Assembly: GCF_000729995.1 (NCBI RefSeq)
Contig: NZ_JNFG01000005.1
Coordinates: 124,001 to 188,000 of the forward strand
Length of the DNA: 64,000 nucleotides
From: Caballeronia sordidicola
GTDB lineage: Bacteria > Pseudomonadota > Gammaproteobacteria > Burkholderiales > Burkholderiaceae
Direction: 5' to 3'
The notes under the pieces were generated by a model. That model saw only the letters and a program-made list of their open reading frames with translations. It ran no database searches and had not been told where the DNA came from. Below, piece by piece: positions 17,940-27,228 of the stretch (the first letter of the stretch is position 1; each line of letters starts with the position of its first letter). Both the position numbers and the translations under genes were made by a program.

Positions 17940-19757
17940 ATGCTCAATTCAACCGACCTGTTCGAGCGTCCACGCGTCACGGCTCTTTTAGCCGCGTATG
18001 TGGCGCGGCTTTGCTCGCCGCTAGCCGTGGTCGACGCGGTGTTCAAGCGGATCAGCGCCGTGGACCGCCCGGAAGTGTGGATCGCCCTGCTGCCGGAGGA
18101 CGCCGCGCGCGCTCAGGCACGTGCGCTTGAAGACGCGCTTGCCGAAGAAGGCGACGCGGTGTTCGAACGTTTGCCGCTGTTCGGCGTGCCGTTCGCGGTT
18201 AAGGACAACGTCGACGTGGCGGGTTTGCCGACTACCGCCGCGTGCGAACCCTTCAGCTACACGCCCGATGTGTCGGCATTCGCCGTTCAGCGGCTGCTCG
18301 ATGCCGGCGCGATTCTCATCGGCAAGACCAATCTGGATCAGTTTGCTACGGGTCTCGTCGGCACACGCTCGCCGTTTGGCGCGGTGCGTCAGGTTGAGTT
18401 TGCCGCGTATGTATCGGGCGGCTCGAGTTCCGGGTCGGCAGTCGCCGTTGCCGCCGGGTGCGTTGCTTTTTCGTTGGGCACGGACACGGCCGGGTCCGGC
18501 CGCGTGCCGGCGGGATTCAACGGGCTGGCAGGACTCAAACCATCGTTGGGGCTGGTAAGCAAACGTGGTGTGGTGCCTGCTTGCCGCAGCCTGGATACGC
18601 TGTCGATCTTCGCGCACGATGTGGCCGACGCCTGGCATGTGCTCACGCAGATGGCCGCATTCGACGCGCTCGATGCGTACTCGCGCAAGCTGCCGGCCCT
18701 GGGTGCGAGCGCTTCTTCCCCACGTATAGGCGTGCCCGCTGCGCTTGAATTTTTCGGTGACGCTAACTCGGAAAACGCGTTCCTCGCGACCCTCGATACG
18801 CTCTCGACCCGGCTGGGCCTAACGCCTGGCAAGGTTGATTTCACACCGTTCAAACGTGTATCGGCGTTGCTCTACGACGGCCCGTGGGTCGCCGAGCGCC
18901 GCGCTGCGCTGGGTGCATTCTTCGAGACAAACTTCGCGGATATCGACGCAACGGTGGCGTCGGTAATCGGCAAGGCCGACCGCTTCAGCGCAGTCGATGC
19001 CTTCAACGGCCAATACACGCTCGCGGAACTCAAGCGCGAAGCCGATCGATGTTTTTATCAGTTCGATATCCTGATTGTTCCGACCACGCCGACTCATCCA
19101 CTGATCGCCGACGTGCGGGCAAACCCCATCGAACGCAATAGCGAACTGGGCTATTACACCAACTTCGTCAACCTGCTGGATCTGTGCGCGCTGGCCGTGC
19201 CATGCCTGCATCGCAGCGACGGTTTGCCGGCCGGCGTGACCCTGATCGCGCCGAGCGGCGCGGACCATCGGCTGGCGGTGATGGGCGCGCGAATCCAGGC
19301 GCTTTTCGACGAACAATCCGATCCGTCGCCGGGTCTCCAGCCGTTGCCATTCCAGGAGCCGGCCGTTGCGCTGGCGGTGGTGGGTGCGCATTTGAGAGGG
19401 CAGCCGCTCAACCGGCAATTGCTCGAAGCGGGCGCTCGCTGCAAGGAAGCGACCCATACCGCGGCGTCTTATCAGCTTTTTGCGCTCGCCAATACTTCGC
19501 CGCCCAAACCCGGGCTTGTGCGCACCTCCGGCGTTCAAGGTGCAGCCATTGCCGTGGAAGTGTGGGAGCTGCCGTTGCGCACGTTCGGCAAGTTCGTGAT
19601 GGACGTTCCGGCACCCATGGGCATCGGCACCGTGGAGTTGGGCGACGGCCGCCTCGTGAAGGGTTTCATCTGCGAGCCGTCGGCGGTATCGGCGGATAGC
19701 GGCGCGAACGACATTACCGCTTTCGGCGGCTGGCTCGCCTACCTCGACAGTCTTTAA
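17940..19757 (+). CDS. atzF: Allophanate hydrolase
   Basis: A 605-residue AtzF-type allophanate hydrolase, converting allophanate to ammonia and CO2. The amidase domain (about 1-455) shows the catalytic Lys in GVPFAVKDNVD, the Ser cluster in GGSSSGSAVAVAAG and the nucleophile region GTDTAGSGRVPAGFNG. The C-terminal AtzF domain (about 465-605, e.g. LFALANTSPPKPGLVR) is complete. It is first in a same-strand cluster with a BMP importer, two isochorismatase-fold hydrolases and an AtzH-like protein. There is no urea carboxylase, so allophanate probably comes from biuret. Confidence 0.93.
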   Translation: MLNSTDLFERPRVTALLAAYVARLCSPLAVVDAVFKRISAVDRPEVWIALLPEDAARAQARALEDALAEEGDAVFERLPLFGVPFAVKDNVDVAGLPTTAACEPFSYTPDVSAFAVQRLLDAGAILIGKTNLDQFATGLVGTRSPFGAVRQVEFAAYVSGGSSSGSAVAVAAGCVAFSLGTDTAGSGRVPAGFNGLAGLKPSLGLVSKRGVVPACRSLDTLSIFAHDVADAWHVLTQMAAFDALDAYSRKLPALGASASSPRIGVPAALEFFGDANSENAFLATLDTLSTRLGLTPGKVDFTPFKRVSALLYDGPWVAERRAALGAFFETNFADIDATVASVIGKADRFSAVDAFNGQYTLAELKREADRCFYQFDILIVPTTPTHPLIADVRANPIERNSELGYYTNFVNLLDLCALAVPCLHRSDGLPAGVTLIAPSGADHRLAVMGARIQALFDEQSDPSPGLQPLPFQEPAVALAVVGAHLRGQPLNRQLLEAGARCKEATHTAASYQLFALANTSPPKPGLVRTSGVQGAAIAVEVWELPLRTFGKFVMDVPAPMGIGTVELGDGRLVKGFICEPSAVSADSGANDITAFGGWLAYLDSL

Positions 19758-19806
19758 AAATCCGCTCATTTACAACTCATCAACCGCTCACCAGGAATCG
19801 AACGAC

Positions 19807-20904
19807 ATGACTAGCCGCCGCACTTTCATCAAAGACGCGAGCCTGTTGGCGCTCGCGAGCATGGTCCCGTTCAAGTCGGTCTTCGCTGCGGGCAACACAA
19901 CGGTCGGCGTGATCTATGTAGGCGCGCGCGGCGATTATGGCTACAACCAGGCGCAGGCATCGGCGGCGGCGATCATCAAGAAGCTGCCCAACGTCAAGGT
20001 CGTGGAAGAAGAGAACGTGCCCGAGACCATCGCGGTCCAGAAGACCATGGAAGCGATGATCGAACAGGACGGCGCAACGCTGATTTTCGCGACCTCGTTC
20101 GGTTACTTCGATCCGCATGTGCTCAGGATGGCCGCCAAGTATCCGAACGTCAGGTTCGCGCATTGCGGCGGTTTATGGAAGCAGGGCAATCCGCCTAACA
20201 TCGCGAGCTATTTTGGCTATATCGATGAATGCCAGTACCTGAACGGCGTCGTCGCGGGCCACATGAGCAAGAGCAAGAAGCTCGGCTTTGTGGCGGCCAA
20301 GCCGATTCCGCAGGTGCTGCGCAATATCAACTCGTTCACGCTCGGCGCGCAGTCCGTTGATCCGGCTATTACCACGCAGGTTATTTTCACCGGCGACTGG
20401 TCGATGCCGGTGAAGGAAGCGGAAGCGACCAACAGTCTCGTCGATCAGGGTTGCGACGTCATTACCTGCCACGTCGATGGTCCGAAGGTCGTGGTGGAAA
20501 CGGCGGAGAAACGCGGCGTGATGAGTTGCGGTTATCACGCGAGCCAGGCCGCTCTTGCGCCCAAAGGCTATCTCACTGGCGCCGAGTGGGACTGGGCGAC
20601 GCCGTACAAGGCGCTCGTCGCCGATGCACAGGCCGGCAAGCCTCAGCCCAACGTGTTGCGCGGCGGCCTCAAGGAAGGGTTCGTCAAGATGTCCCCGTAC
20701 GGCGCGAAGGTCACGCCTGATGCGAAGAAGGCGGCGGACGCGATCAAGGGCAGCATGCTGGCGGGCGACTTCGTGATCTTCAAGGGGCCGGTGAAGGACA
20801 ACAAGGGCGCGGTCGCGATCGCGTCGGGAACGAGCCACGTGCAGACCGACTACACGTTGGAGAGCATGAATTATCTCGTGGCGGGTGTGACCGGTCAGAT
20901 CTGA
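19807..20904 (+). CDS. BMP/PnrA-family ABC substrate-binding protein
   Basis: A 365-residue periplasmic binding protein of the basic-membrane-protein family (GVIYVGARGDYGYNQAQ, ATSFGYFDPHVLRMAAKYP, LTGAEWDWATPYKALV). The N-terminus TSRRTFIKDASLLALAS is a twin-arginine signal, so it is probably exported folded by Tat. BMP proteins normally bind nucleosides or small heterocycles. With atzF and biuH beside it, biuret, a ureide or a related nitrogen heterocycle is the inferred ligand. It begins 49 bp after atzF. Confidence 0.88.
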   Translation: MTSRRTFIKDASLLALASMVPFKSVFAAGNTTVGVIYVGARGDYGYNQAQASAAAIIKKLPNVKVVEEENVPETIAVQKTMEAMIEQDGATLIFATSFGYFDPHVLRMAAKYPNVRFAHCGGLWKQGNPPNIASYFGYIDECQYLNGVVAGHMSKSKKLGFVAAKPIPQVLRNINSFTLGAQSVDPAITTQVIFTGDWSMPVKEAEATNSLVDQGCDVITCHVDGPKVVVETAEKRGVMSCGYHASQAALAPKGYLTGAEWDWATPYKALVADAQAGKPQPNVLRGGLKEGFVKMSPYGAKVTPDAKKAADAIKGSMLAGDFVIFKGPVKDNKGAVAIASGTSHVQTDYTLESMNYLVAGVTGQI

Positions 20905-20938
20905 TGATTAGCCATGCTGATCCCCTGAAGGAGCCGTG

Positions 20939-22054
20939 ATGCGCCCCAATGCCCAGACTGCCCGCGTTTTGCTCGCGTTGTTGCCGGCAATCCCGACGGT
21001 GCTTGCGCTTGTCGGAACCCTGGTGCTGTTTTCTCTATTTCTACTTGTGCAGGGTCAGCCGGTACTGGATGCCGTCGGCCTGATCTTCAAGGGAGCATTC
21101 GGCTCGTCTTTCGCCTGGCAAAGCACTTTGTTGCGGGCTTCGCCACTGATGCTGACTGCGCTGTGCGTCGCGTTGCCGGCACAGGTGGGGTTGGTTGTCA
21201 TTGGTGGGGAAGGCGCGCTGGCGCTCGGGGGCATGTGCGCGGCCATCGTCCCGCAGATGCTTCCGGCCAGCACGCCTTGGCTGATTGCCACGCCGTTGAT
21301 GGCACTTGCGGGCATGCTGGCGGGCGCGGCATGGATTGGTGCGGTGGGCGCGCTCAGGCAATGGCGCGGCGTGAATGAAACCATTAGCAGCCTGTTGATG
21401 GCTTATATCGCCATCGCGCTGTTCAAGCATCTGGTCGAAGGGCCGTTGCGTGATCCGGCAAGTCTCAACAAGCCCTCTACGCTCCCCGTTCCTCCATCAA
21501 TGATGATTGGGTCCCTCCCGGGCCTCGAAGTCCACTGGGGTCTCTTCTGGGGCGTCCTTGCGTGCATTGGCGCGTGGGTCTTCGTCAAGTACAGCACCAA
21601 GGGCTTTGCGATGCGCGTGGTCGGCGGCAGCAATCGCGCGGCGCGGCTTGTCGGCTTGCCGGTGAACCTGCTTGCGCTGGCCGCCTGCGCGCTCGGCGGC
21701 GCGGCGGCGGGTCTTGCCGGCATGTTCGAAGTCGCAGCGGTGCAGGGCAGCGCGAACGCGTCGCTGCTCGCCGGTTACGGATACGCGGGCATTCTGGTCG
21801 CCTTCGCCGCCCGCCAGAATCCGCTAGCGATCATCGTGTGCGCGCTGATGATCGGCGGGATCGAAGCGAGCGGCAGCCTGCTGCAACGCCGGCTCGATCT
21901 TCCCGATGCCACCACGCTTGTGCTGCAAGGCCTGCTGTTTGCAAACCTGCTGGCATGGGAAGCGCTGGGCGGGAGGATCGCCGCGTGGCGCGTGCAACTA
22001 CAAGCCGCCGCACTCGCCGACATCAACTTGCCGATGGAGCAGACCCATGCCTGA
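20939..22054 (+). CDS. BMP-type ABC transporter permease 1
   Basis: A 371-residue inner-membrane permease of the YufP/BPD_transp_2 type, with about nine helices. VVIGGEGALALGGMCAAI and GVNETISSLLMAYIA are typical. The ATG at 20939 sits five bases after GAAGGAG, so the overlapping GTG at 20936 is less likely. Its 3' end overlaps the next permease by 8 bases. It forms the membrane channel with permease 2 for the binding protein at 19807. Confidence 0.88.
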   Translation: MRPNAQTARVLLALLPAIPTVLALVGTLVLFSLFLLVQGQPVLDAVGLIFKGAFGSSFAWQSTLLRASPLMLTALCVALPAQVGLVVIGGEGALALGGMCAAIVPQMLPASTPWLIATPLMALAGMLAGAAWIGAVGALRQWRGVNETISSLLMAYIAIALFKHLVEGPLRDPASLNKPSTLPVPPSMMIGSLPGLEVHWGLFWGVLACIGAWVFVKYSTKGFAMRVVGGSNRAARLVGLPVNLLALAACALGGAAAGLAGMFEVAAVQGSANASLLAGYGYAGILVAFAARQNPLAIIVCALMIGGIEASGSLLQRRLDLPDATTLVLQGLLFANLLAWEALGGRIAAWRVQLQAAALADINLPMEQTHA

Positions 22055-22973
22055 CGCACATTCGCCCTTCGTGATCCTGCTGCTGTCCCTCCTTGCCGGC
22101 GCCATCCGCGTCAGCACGCCTTATCTGTTCGTGAGTCTTGGCGAATGCCTGACAGAAAAGGGCGGACGCGTGAACCTGGGGCTCGAGGGCATTCTCGTGT
22201 CGGGCGCGATGAGCGGTTATGCCGCGTCGTTCCTGACCGGCTCGCCGTGGATCGGGGTGCTCGCGGCCGGGCTGGTCGGCTTGCTGCTCGGATGCCTGCA
22301 CGGGCTGGTGTGTTCGTTGCCGCGGGTGTCGGACATCGCGTTCGGCATCGCGCTCATGTTGCTTGGGACCGGACTGGCGTTTTATCTGGGTAAGCCGTTC
22401 ATCGAACCGCAAGCGCCGGGTCTTCAATCGTTCGATCTCGGCGCATGGACGAGTTCCCCGCAATTGCATAACGCGCTGCATATCAACCCGTTGTTCGTGA
22501 TCGGCGTGGTGCTGGCTTTCGTGTTGCAGTGGGGGCTGCGCACTACGCGCTGGGGCATGACCTTGCGTCTGGTCGGCGATCACGCCGAGACCGCGCGTGC
22601 GATGGGTTATCCGCTCACGCGAATTCGCATCATAGCGACCGCTGCGGGCGGCTTCTTTGCCGGCGTTGGCGGGGCGTATCTTTCGCTGGTTTATCCGGGC
22701 AGCTGGAACGAAGGGCTATCCAGCGGGCAAGGATTGATGGCCGTCGCGCTGGTTATTTTTGCGCGCTGGCAGCCGTTGCGATGCTTGTGGGCCGCGCTGC
22801 TTTTCGGTGCCGCCGGTGCACTTGGGCCAGCGTTGCAGTCGATTGGCGTGACGAGCGGTTATTACCTGTATAACGCTGCGCCGTATGTGCTCACGCTCGC
22901 CATCATGATCATCAATTGCCGTCCGGACCGCACGCTTGCCGGGGCGCCGGGCGAGCTGAGTCTGACGCGTTGA
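22047..22973 (+). CDS. BMP-type ABC transporter permease 2
   Basis: A 308-residue permease of the YufQ type: ATPYLFVSLGECLTEKGGRVNLGLEG is replaced here by the close variant beginning STPYLFVSLGECL, followed by GSWNEGLSSGQGLMAVALVI. It starts inside the last codons of permease 1, which shows coupled translation and rules out the long upstream frame. Second half of the transmembrane channel. Confidence 0.88.
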   Translation: MPDAHSPFVILLLSLLAGAIRVSTPYLFVSLGECLTEKGGRVNLGLEGILVSGAMSGYAASFLTGSPWIGVLAAGLVGLLLGCLHGLVCSLPRVSDIAFGIALMLLGTGLAFYLGKPFIEPQAPGLQSFDLGAWTSSPQLHNALHINPLFVIGVVLAFVLQWGLRTTRWGMTLRLVGDHAETARAMGYPLTRIRIIATAAGGFFAGVGGAYLSLVYPGSWNEGLSSGQGLMAVALVIFARWQPLRCLWAALLFGAAGALGPALQSIGVTSGYYLYNAAPYVLTLAIMIINCRPDRTLAGAPGELSLTR

Positions 22974-23017
22974 ACTTCACACGCTGAACTCCACGCAATC
23001 TCAAGGCGGCCACGACC

Positions 23018-23710
23018 ATGAACCGATTCATTAATGCTTCCCCGTATCCCTGGCCCTTCGATGGCAACCTGCGCCCGGATAACACAGCGCTTGTCGTCAT
23101 CGACATGCAGACGGATTTCTGCGGTCACGGAGGTTACGTCGACAAGATGGGGTATGACCTGTCGCTGACCCGCGCGCCAATCGAGCCGATCAAGCGCGTG
23201 ATGGCCATGATGCGCGAGCAGGGCTTCACGATCATTCATACGCGCGAGGGGCATCGGCCGGATTTGTCGGACCTGCCGGCGAACAAGCGATGGCGCAGCC
23301 GCCGCGCGGGCACCGAAGGCGTGGGCATTGGCGACGACGGCCCGTGCGGCCGTATCCTCGTACGTGGCGAGCCCGGCTGGGAAATCATCAGCGAACTCGC
23401 GCCGCTGCCGGGTGAGATCGTGATCGACAAACCCGGCAAGGGCTCGTTCTGCGCGACCGATCTCGAGCTGATCCTGCGCACACGGGGCATCGTGAACCTC
23501 GTGCTGACCGGGATCACCACAGACGTCTGCGTGCACACCACCATGCGCGAAGCGAACGACCGCGGATTCGAATGCACCGTTCTCGCGGACTGCTGCGGTG
23601 CGACCGACCCCGGCAACCATCAGGCAGCGCTGCACATGATCACGATGCAAGGCGGCGTGTTCGGCGCGGTGTCCGACTCGAACTCGCTCCTGACCACACT
23701 CGGCGGCTGA
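23018..23710 (+). CDS. biuH: Biuret amidohydrolase (isochorismatase fold)
   Basis: A 230-residue cysteine hydrolase closely resembling biuret hydrolase BiuH of Rhizobium leguminosarum. Shared stretches include [34 protein letters not shown] and [20 protein letters not shown]. The expected triad is Asp29, Lys138 and Cys171. The reaction would be biuret to allophanate plus ammonia, feeding AtzF. It lies 44 bp after permease 2 and two bases before the ATPase gene. Confidence 0.88.
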   Translation: MNRFINASPYPWPFDGNLRPDNTALVVIDMQTDFCGHGGYVDKMGYDLSLTRAPIEPIKRVMAMMREQGFTIIHTREGHRPDLSDLPANKRWRSRRAGTEGVGIGDDGPCGRILVRGEPGWEIISELAPLPGEIVIDKPGKGSFCATDLELILRTRGIVNLVLTGITTDVCVHTTMREANDRGFECTVLADCCGATDPGNHQAALHMITMQGGVFGAVSDSNSLLTTLGG

Positions 23711-23712
23711 TC

Positions 23713-25323
23713 ATGTCGACTCCTTCGCATGCGTTAGAGGTGGAAGTGCACAACGCCGGCAAGTCGTTCGGTGCATTTCGTGCGCTGGATAACGTGTCCA
23801 TCAAGGTCCGGCCGGGCACGGTTCACGCGTTGCTCGGGGAAAACGGCGCGGGCAAAAGTACCCTCGTGAAGGGGCTGGTAGGTTACGGCCTGCTCGACGA
23901 AGGCCAGATCTCAGCCGATGGCCGTGAGGTCCACATTGCTTCGCCGCGCGATGCGCAAGCGCTGGGTATCGGCATGGTGTATCAGCATTTCACGCTGGCG
24001 TCGGGATTGTCGGTGGAGGAGAACCTGCTGCTCGCACGCGGGAGCCTGCCGTGGAAAATAGACTGGACCGCGGAACGCGAAGCACTCGTTGCGTTCATGC
24101 GGCGCATGCCGTTTCGCCTGCCGCTCAACGCGCCGGTATCCGGCTTGGCCGCTGGGGAAAAGCAGAAGCTTGAAATTCTCAAGCAGTTGTATCTGAGGCA
24201 GCGTTTCCTGATTCTCGATGAACCGACTTCCGTGCTGACGCCACAAGAGGCGGACGAGGTGCTGGGGTTGATGCGCGACCTGACGACACGCGGCGAGTTG
24301 ACCGTGCTGATGATCACGCACAAGTTCCGCGAAGTGATGGCGTATGCCGACGACGTGACCGTGCTGCGCAAAGGCAGGCAAGTGGGAACGAGCGCTGTAT
24401 CGGCGACCAGCCGCGACGCGCTCGCCGGTTTGATGATGGGCGCCGCTGAGACGCGCGACACCGCGGTCATGGATGCGGTCAATGCCGAGCGGGTTGCGCG
24501 CAAACCGGTAGACCCCGCAGCGCGCATACGCCTTGCCATGAGGAACATATCTATCGACGACGATCGCGGCCATGCGGCGGTCAAACGCGCATCGCTCGAG
24601 GTTCGATCGGGTGAAATACTCGGGATCGCGGGGGTGTCAGGCAATGGTCAGAAAGAGATGGTCGAGGCGCTGGTCGGGCAACGCCGCGTGAAGACGGGTG
24701 AGATGGAGATAGCGGGTGATGCGTACCACGCCACGCGCGAGGAAATGACGCAGCGGCGTGTGTTTGCCATCCCTGAAGAGCCGCTTAAAAACGCGTGCGT
24801 GGCGAGCATGAGCGTCGCGCAAAACCTGGCTCTCCGCGACTTCGATCGCACGCCCTTGCGTCGCGGCGGCTGGCGTCTCGACCGGCGCGCGATGCGGGAG
24901 CGCGCCGCGCATCTCATCGACGATTTCAACGTCCGGCCGCCGGTGCCCGAACGTGCTATCGGCACGCTGTCGGGCGGCAATGTCCAGCGCGCGGTGCTCG
25001 CTCGCGAGCTGGGTCAGCCGGTCGATGTGCTGATCGTCGCGAACCCGGTGTTCGGTCTGGACTTCGCATCGGTGGCGGATATTCATGCACGCATCATGGC
25101 GGCGCGCGATGCCGGCGCGGCGGTCCTGCTCGTGAGTGAAGACCTCGATGAATTGCTGGAACTGGCGGACCGGATTGTCGTGATCGCGGAAGGGGAGCTT
25201 GTGTACGAGACATCTGCCGCGAGCGCCGAGCGCGCGACGCTGGGCCACTACATGGCGGGACACGGTGACTCGACGGCGCACGTTGCTCCGGTTGCCGAAG
25301 CGTTGAAGGAGTTTATCGAATGA
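23713..25323 (+). CDS. BMP-type ABC transporter ATPase (two nucleotide-binding domains)
   Basis: A 536-residue ATPase with two tandem ABC domains, as in YufO/RbsA. The first has Walker [13 protein letters not shown] and Walker [13 protein letters not shown]; its signature ([13 protein letters not shown]) is degenerate. The second has a degenerate Walker A ([13 protein letters not shown]), signature [15 protein letters not shown] and Walker [13 protein letters not shown], where Asn replaces the catalytic Glu region. Such asymmetry is usual in this family. Starts two bases after biuH, so it is co-translated with it. Confidence 0.9.
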   Translation: MSTPSHALEVEVHNAGKSFGAFRALDNVSIKVRPGTVHALLGENGAGKSTLVKGLVGYGLLDEGQISADGREVHIASPRDAQALGIGMVYQHFTLASGLSVEENLLLARGSLPWKIDWTAEREALVAFMRRMPFRLPLNAPVSGLAAGEKQKLEILKQLYLRQRFLILDEPTSVLTPQEADEVLGLMRDLTTRGELTVLMITHKFREVMAYADDVTVLRKGRQVGTSAVSATSRDALAGLMMGAAETRDTAVMDAVNAERVARKPVDPAARIRLAMRNISIDDDRGHAAVKRASLEVRSGEILGIAGVSGNGQKEMVEALVGQRRVKTGEMEIAGDAYHATREEMTQRRVFAIPEEPLKNACVASMSVAQNLALRDFDRTPLRRGGWRLDRRAMRERAAHLIDDFNVRPPVPERAIGTLSGGNVQRAVLARELGQPVDVLIVANPVFGLDFASVADIHARIMAARDAGAAVLLVSEDLDELLELADRIVVIAEGELVYETSAASAERATLGHYMAGHGDSTAHVAPVAEALKEFIE

Positions 25324-25348
25324 GATTGAGCCGCTGCGGGGACCCGCT

Positions 25349-26008
25349 ATGACGGTCACGATACCGGCGCTGCCAGGTCCCTTTACCTTCGATCCATCGA
25401 CAACCGCACTCGTCATCATCGACATGCAGCGGGACTTCGTCGAACCCGGTGGCTTTGGGGAGTCGCTGGGGAACGATGTATCGCTGCTTGCACAGATCGT
25501 GCCGACTGTCGCTTCGCTGCTTGCTTTGGCGCGTGCAAGCGGGTGGTTCGTGGTCCATACGCGCGAGTCGCATGCAGCGGATCTGTCGGACTGCCCACCT
25601 TCCAAGCGGCTTCGTGGCGCGCCCAATGCACGCATTGGAGACGAAGGGCCGATGGGCCGCATCCTGATTCGGGGCGAACCAGGCAACGCGATCGTCGATG
25701 CCCTTGCGCCGGCCGAAGGCGAGCTTGTCATCGATAAACCCGGCAAGGGCGCGTTTTACGCGACATTATTAACTCAGGAGCTGGAGGCGCGGCATATCAC
25801 GCACCTGGTTTTCGCCGGCGTCACGACGGAGGTATGCGTGCAGACGTCGATGCGTGAAGCGAACGACCGCGGCTACGATTGCCTGCTTGTCGAGGACGCC
25901 ACCGCCAGTTATTTTCCGGCGTTCAAGCTTGCGACGCTGGAAATGGTACGGTCCCAGGGCGGTATTGTTGGATGGACCGCACCGCTGTCATCCTTTACCG
26001 CAGCATGA
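25349..26008 (+). CDS. Second isochorismatase-fold cysteine hydrolase
   Basis: A 219-residue hydrolase paralogous to biuH, with triad residues Asp25 (VIIDMQRDF), Lys130 ([10 protein letters not shown]) and Cys163 ([11 protein letters not shown]). It lacks the biuH-specific N-terminal PYPWPF stretch. It could act on another amide of the pathway, for example a ureido acid or carbamoyl amide. It lies 25 bp after the ATPase gene. Substrate not deducible from sequence. Confidence 0.82.
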   Translation: MTVTIPALPGPFTFDPSTTALVIIDMQRDFVEPGGFGESLGNDVSLLAQIVPTVASLLALARASGWFVVHTRESHAADLSDCPPSKRLRGAPNARIGDEGPMGRILIRGEPGNAIVDALAPAEGELVIDKPGKGAFYATLLTQELEARHITHLVFAGVTTEVCVQTSMREANDRGYDCLLVEDATASYFPAFKLATLEMVRSQGGIVGWTAPLSSFTAA

Positions 26009-26022
26009 GGATTTTGCCGACG

Positions 26023-26409
26023 ATGGACATCAACCTGCCGGAAGTTATCGCCGAGGTGTGTGCGGCGTTCGTCGAGTATGAGCGCGCGCTCGTGGCGAAC
26101 GATATCGAAACGATGAACGCGCTGTTCTGGGACGCACCGGAGACCGTGCGTTATGGTATTGCCGAAATCCAGCATGGTGGCGCGGCGATTCGTCAATGGC
26201 GCGAAACCTGTCAGCCGGTGCCCGCGTCACGCTCGTTGCATCGGACTGTCATCACCACATTCGGCCGCGACTTCGCGACCGTCAGCACGGAATTTACCAG
26301 CGATGAAACCCCATTGATCGGACGCCAGATGCAGACCTGGGCACGTCTCGGTCCTGCCGAAGGTTTTACAATTATCGCCGCGCACGTGAGCCTGATTCCG
26401 AAACCCTGA
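26023..26409 (+). CDS. AtzH-like protein (DUF3225, NTF2/SnoaL fold)
   Basis: A 128-residue protein of the DUF3225/AtzH family, with NLPEVIAEVCAAFVEYERAL, ALFWDAPETVRYGIAE and the C-terminal HVSLIPKP. AtzH-like proteins are encoded with AtzE/AtzG/AtzF amidases and have been tied to 1-carboxybiuret metabolism; AtzE and AtzG are not seen here. ATG 26023 follows GAGG; an alternative ATG at 26005 overlaps the previous stop. It probably acts on an intermediate of the same pathway. Confidence 0.82.
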   Translation: MDINLPEVIAEVCAAFVEYERALVANDIETMNALFWDAPETVRYGIAEIQHGGAAIRQWRETCQPVPASRSLHRTVITTFGRDFATVSTEFTSDETPLIGRQMQTWARLGPAEGFTIIAAHVSLIPKP

Positions 26410-26441
26410 AACGACGATAATAAGAACAAGGGGGAATCCGC

Positions 26442-27173
26442 ATGCAGGAAGACACAATCGAAACAGCGTTGGAAGCACTCGAACCAAACGCCGCCAACCC
26501 GCTCGCCGAGCAGGTTTACCAGCGGCTGAAAACCGACATTTTCAACTTCCGGCTTTTTCCGGGCGATCGCTTTTCCGAGAACGGTATCGCGCGGTATTAC
26601 GGCGTATCGCGCACGCCGATGCGCGACGGCTTGTTCCGGCTGCAACGAGAGGGTTATCTGGAGGTTGGTTTCCGCCGCGGATGGAAGGTCGCGCGGATTG
26701 ACTTCGACCAGATGGATCAGCTCTACGACCTGCGCATCGTGCTGGAAGTGGCCGCGCTTGAACGGTTGACATCGGGGAGCGAAGCAGCACGTGAGGCTAT
26801 CGATGCGCTCAAGGCAATCTGGTGCGTCGAGCCAAAAGCGCGTGAGGCCGATCCGGTGAAGATGTTCGGCATGGATGAAAATTTTCATCGGCAGATCGTG
26901 GCCGCTACCGGCAATGCGGAAATGGTGCGCGTTCATAACGACGTCACCGAGCGCATCCGCATTGTGCGCCGGCTCGATTTTCTCAAGCCTCACCGGACCA
27001 GCGCGACCTATGACGAGCACTCGACCATGCTGCATCTCATCGAGCGCAACCGGCTGACCGAGGCAACTATTCTGCTGCGCGCTCATATCACGCAGAGCAA
27101 GCTGGAAGTCCGGAAGATCACCTTGTCGATGCTCGATGCGGCGCGCGATGTGAAGCTGCCGTTTGTGTCTTAG
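26442..27173 (+). CDS. GntR-family (FCD) transcriptional regulator
   Basis: A 243-residue regulator with a winged helix (QVYQRLKTDIFNFRLFPGDRF, then YGVSRTPMRDGLFRLQREGYL) and an all-helical FCD ligand domain (LYDLRIVLEVAALERL; metal-type His in ENFHRQIV and HSTMLHLIE). It is the last gene of the biuret cluster, 32 bp after the AtzH-like gene. The CTTGTATGCAAG palindrome before atzF is its probable operator. Ligand presumably a pathway intermediate. Confidence 0.88.
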   Translation: MQEDTIETALEALEPNAANPLAEQVYQRLKTDIFNFRLFPGDRFSENGIARYYGVSRTPMRDGLFRLQREGYLEVGFRRGWKVARIDFDQMDQLYDLRIVLEVAALERLTSGSEAAREAIDALKAIWCVEPKAREADPVKMFGMDENFHRQIVAATGNAEMVRVHNDVTERIRIVRRLDFLKPHRTSATYDEHSTMLHLIERNRLTEATILLRAHITQSKLEVRKITLSMLDAARDVKLPFVS

Positions 27174-27228
27174 GCGTGTCGCACAAACGCGCCACTGCGG
27201 GAAGCAGCGGCGCAGCTCAGGAAGATGG

